A stretch of DNA of 6,833 nucleotides, taken from contig JARDZO010000292.1 of assembly GCA_029240815.1 (NCBI GenBank), positions 1-6,833 of the forward strand, written 5' to 3'. Made by a program: the position numbers and the translations under genes. The notes beneath the pieces were generated by a model that worked only from the letters and a program-made list of their open reading frames with translations, searched no databases and was not told the origin of the DNA. The DNA comes from Brevibacillus sp. GTDB taxonomy: Bacteria > Bacillota > Bacilli > Brevibacillales > Brevibacillaceae. Of this stretch, positions 5,724 to 6,833 are shown piece by piece; position 1 is the first letter of the stretch, and the number at the start of each line of letters is the position of its first letter.

Positions 5724-6833
5724 TGAAACAGAGGTTACCTCGTTTTTCACCTATTTTCTCAGGCAAAAAAACTGCGATGTGGTCGTGGCGAATACAGGAA
5801 AAGACGTAGAACGCCTGCTCCTCTCCCAATTGGAAGGTTTCCATGCCGCCTTGGTCGATTTAAAGCTGCCAGATGCCAATGGTTTGGATCTGCTCAAACG
5901 GATCAAAGCCGTGTTTCCCACCTGCGAGGTCTTGATCATGACCGGATACAGCACGATCAAATCTGCGGTAACTGCCATGCAATGGGGAGCAAAGGACTAC
6001 CTGGAAAAACCGTTTGACGATCTGGACAGTCTGGAGCGTGTCATCGATGCAGTCCTGGAATCGTCTGCGCAAGAGGATGACGAGCTGTCTCGTGAGGCTG
6101 CCCAGTACGGAATCATGTATGCACCCGATAGCCCGATGGCCAAAGTCGTCACCATCGCCAAAAAGCTGGCAAAAAAGGCGATTCATATCCTGATCGAAGG
6201 GGAAACCGGGACCGGCAAAGAATTGATGGCCCGCTTCCTGCACGGAGCCAGCTCACGCTCGGAGCAGCCCTTTGTTGCCTTTAACTGCGGTGCCGTTCCT
6301 GAATCTTTGTTAGAGAGTGAGCTGTTTGGCTACGAGAAAGGGGCTTTTACCGGAGCGCTAAAAGCGCGCAAAGGCTTTTTCGAGCTCGCCCACAACGGCA
6401 CCCTGTTTCTCGATGAAATCGGAGAAGCCCCTTCCTCCATTCAAGTAAAGCTGCTGCGCACGCTGGAAACAGGTGAGTTCATGCGGATTGGCGCCGAACA
6501 GGTCGGCCAGAGTAACATTCGCTTTATTTCCGCCACCAACCGCGATCTGGAGCATGAAGTAGAAATGAATCGCTTTCGCAGAGACTTGCTCTACCGCCTC
6601 GAAGGGATCAAACTGTCGATCCCGCCTCTGCGCGACCGTATCCATGACATACCCACGATCGCCCAGGCGTACATCCAAAAAAGGAGCGGAACCGTCCGTG
6701 AAATCGATTCGGACGCAATGGAATTGCTGCAGCATTACGACTGGCCTGGCAACGTCCGTCAGTTGATCAATGTCCTGAATCAGACCCTTGCCCTGCACGA
6801 ATGCGAGAGAGTCCGAGCTGAGCATCTGCCAGC
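5692..6833 (+). CDS. NtrC-type sigma-54-dependent response regulator (partial, 3' end outside window)
   Basis: The frame is open from ATG 5692 to the window edge, giving 380 full codons. Residues 1-122 are a receiver domain with acidic pair Asp10/Asp11, phosphoacceptor Asp56, Thr84 and Lys106 (in EKPF). Residues about 140-380 are an AAA+ sigma-54 activation domain with Walker A GETGTGKE (170-177), the sigma-54-contacting GAFTGA loop (217-222), Walker B TLFLDE (237-242), SATNRD (280-285), arginine-finger region FRRDLLYRL (295-303) and the sensor [10 protein letters not shown] (351-358). All ATPase motifs are intact. A C-terminal Fis-type helix-turn-helix is expected beyond 6833. The start is set by GGAGG (5681-5685) lying within the kinase gene. 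The role is to activate sigma-54 promoters when phosphorylated by the adjacent kinase; the adhP promoter at 3059-3075 is the obvious local target. Confidence 0.95.
   Translation, partial: MEKKRMLIVDDETEVTSFFTYFLRQKNCDVVVANTGKDVERLLLSQLEGFHAALVDLKLPDANGLDLLKRIKAVFPTCEVLIMTGYSTIKSAVTAMQWGAKDYLEKPFDDLDSLERVIDAVLESSAQEDDELSREAAQYGIMYAPDSPMAKVVTIAKKLAKKAIHILIEGETGTGKELMARFLHGASSRSEQPFVAFNCGAVPESLLESELFGYEKGAFTGALKARKGFFELAHNGTLFLDEIGEAPSSIQVKLLRTLETGEFMRIGAEQVGQSNIRFISATNRDLEHEVEMNRFRRDLLYRLEGIKLSIPPLRDRIHDIPTIAQAYIQKRSGTVREIDSDAMELLQHYDWPGNVRQLINVLNQTLALHECERVRAEHLP

Noticed and set aside
1..6833. CRISPR arrays, tRNA or rRNA genes, and phage or transposase genes
   Set aside because: No regularly spaced repeats, no tRNA- or rRNA-like sequence and no recombinase motifs were seen.

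Overview
The window looks like chromosomal DNA of a spore-forming, moderate-GC Firmicute, most likely Brevibacillus or a close Paenibacillaceae/Bacillaceae relative. The reasons are strong AGGAGG-type ribosome binding sites, GTG starts, compact U-tailed terminators, and a zinc alcohol dehydrogenase that matches, from memory, the 337-residue Geobacillus/Bacillus ADH-T type. The genus is inferred; no marker gene is present.

Layout. (1) 1-1051, minus strand: a tctB-like small membrane subunit of a tripartite tricarboxylate transporter, preceded by a small four-helix membrane protein of the YrdB/DUF2568 family that has its own strong terminator. (2) 1052-1977: about 900 bases with no credible gene but unusual structure. 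Two long imperfect inverted repeats (about 236 and 201 nt) could each fold into a rod-like hairpin, and the adh terminator follows. (3) 1978-2991, minus strand: a complete zinc-dependent alcohol dehydrogenase. (4) 2992-3244: a divergent control region. It holds an excellent sigma-54 (-24/-12) promoter reading toward the zinc ADH, a cre-like palindrome abutting it upstream, and further dyads where activator sites would be expected. (5) 3245-6833, plus strand: an apparent operon of an iron-type alcohol dehydrogenase, a soluble GAF-domain histidine kinase and an NtrC-type sigma-54 activator with receiver domain. The last gene runs off the window end.

How it may fit together (inference): the kinase and its NtrC-type regulator are probably a two-component system whose output is sigma-54 RNA polymerase. 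The only good sigma-54 promoter I found in the window is that of the divergently transcribed zinc ADH, so the simplest model is a self-contained alcohol/aldehyde-responsive module. The iron-type ADH is made with the signalling proteins and may produce, remove or report the signal. The cre-like palindrome suggests carbon catabolite control on top. The resemblance to Pseudomonas alcohol-oxidation regulation, where the Fe-ADH ErcA has a regulatory role, is an analogy only.
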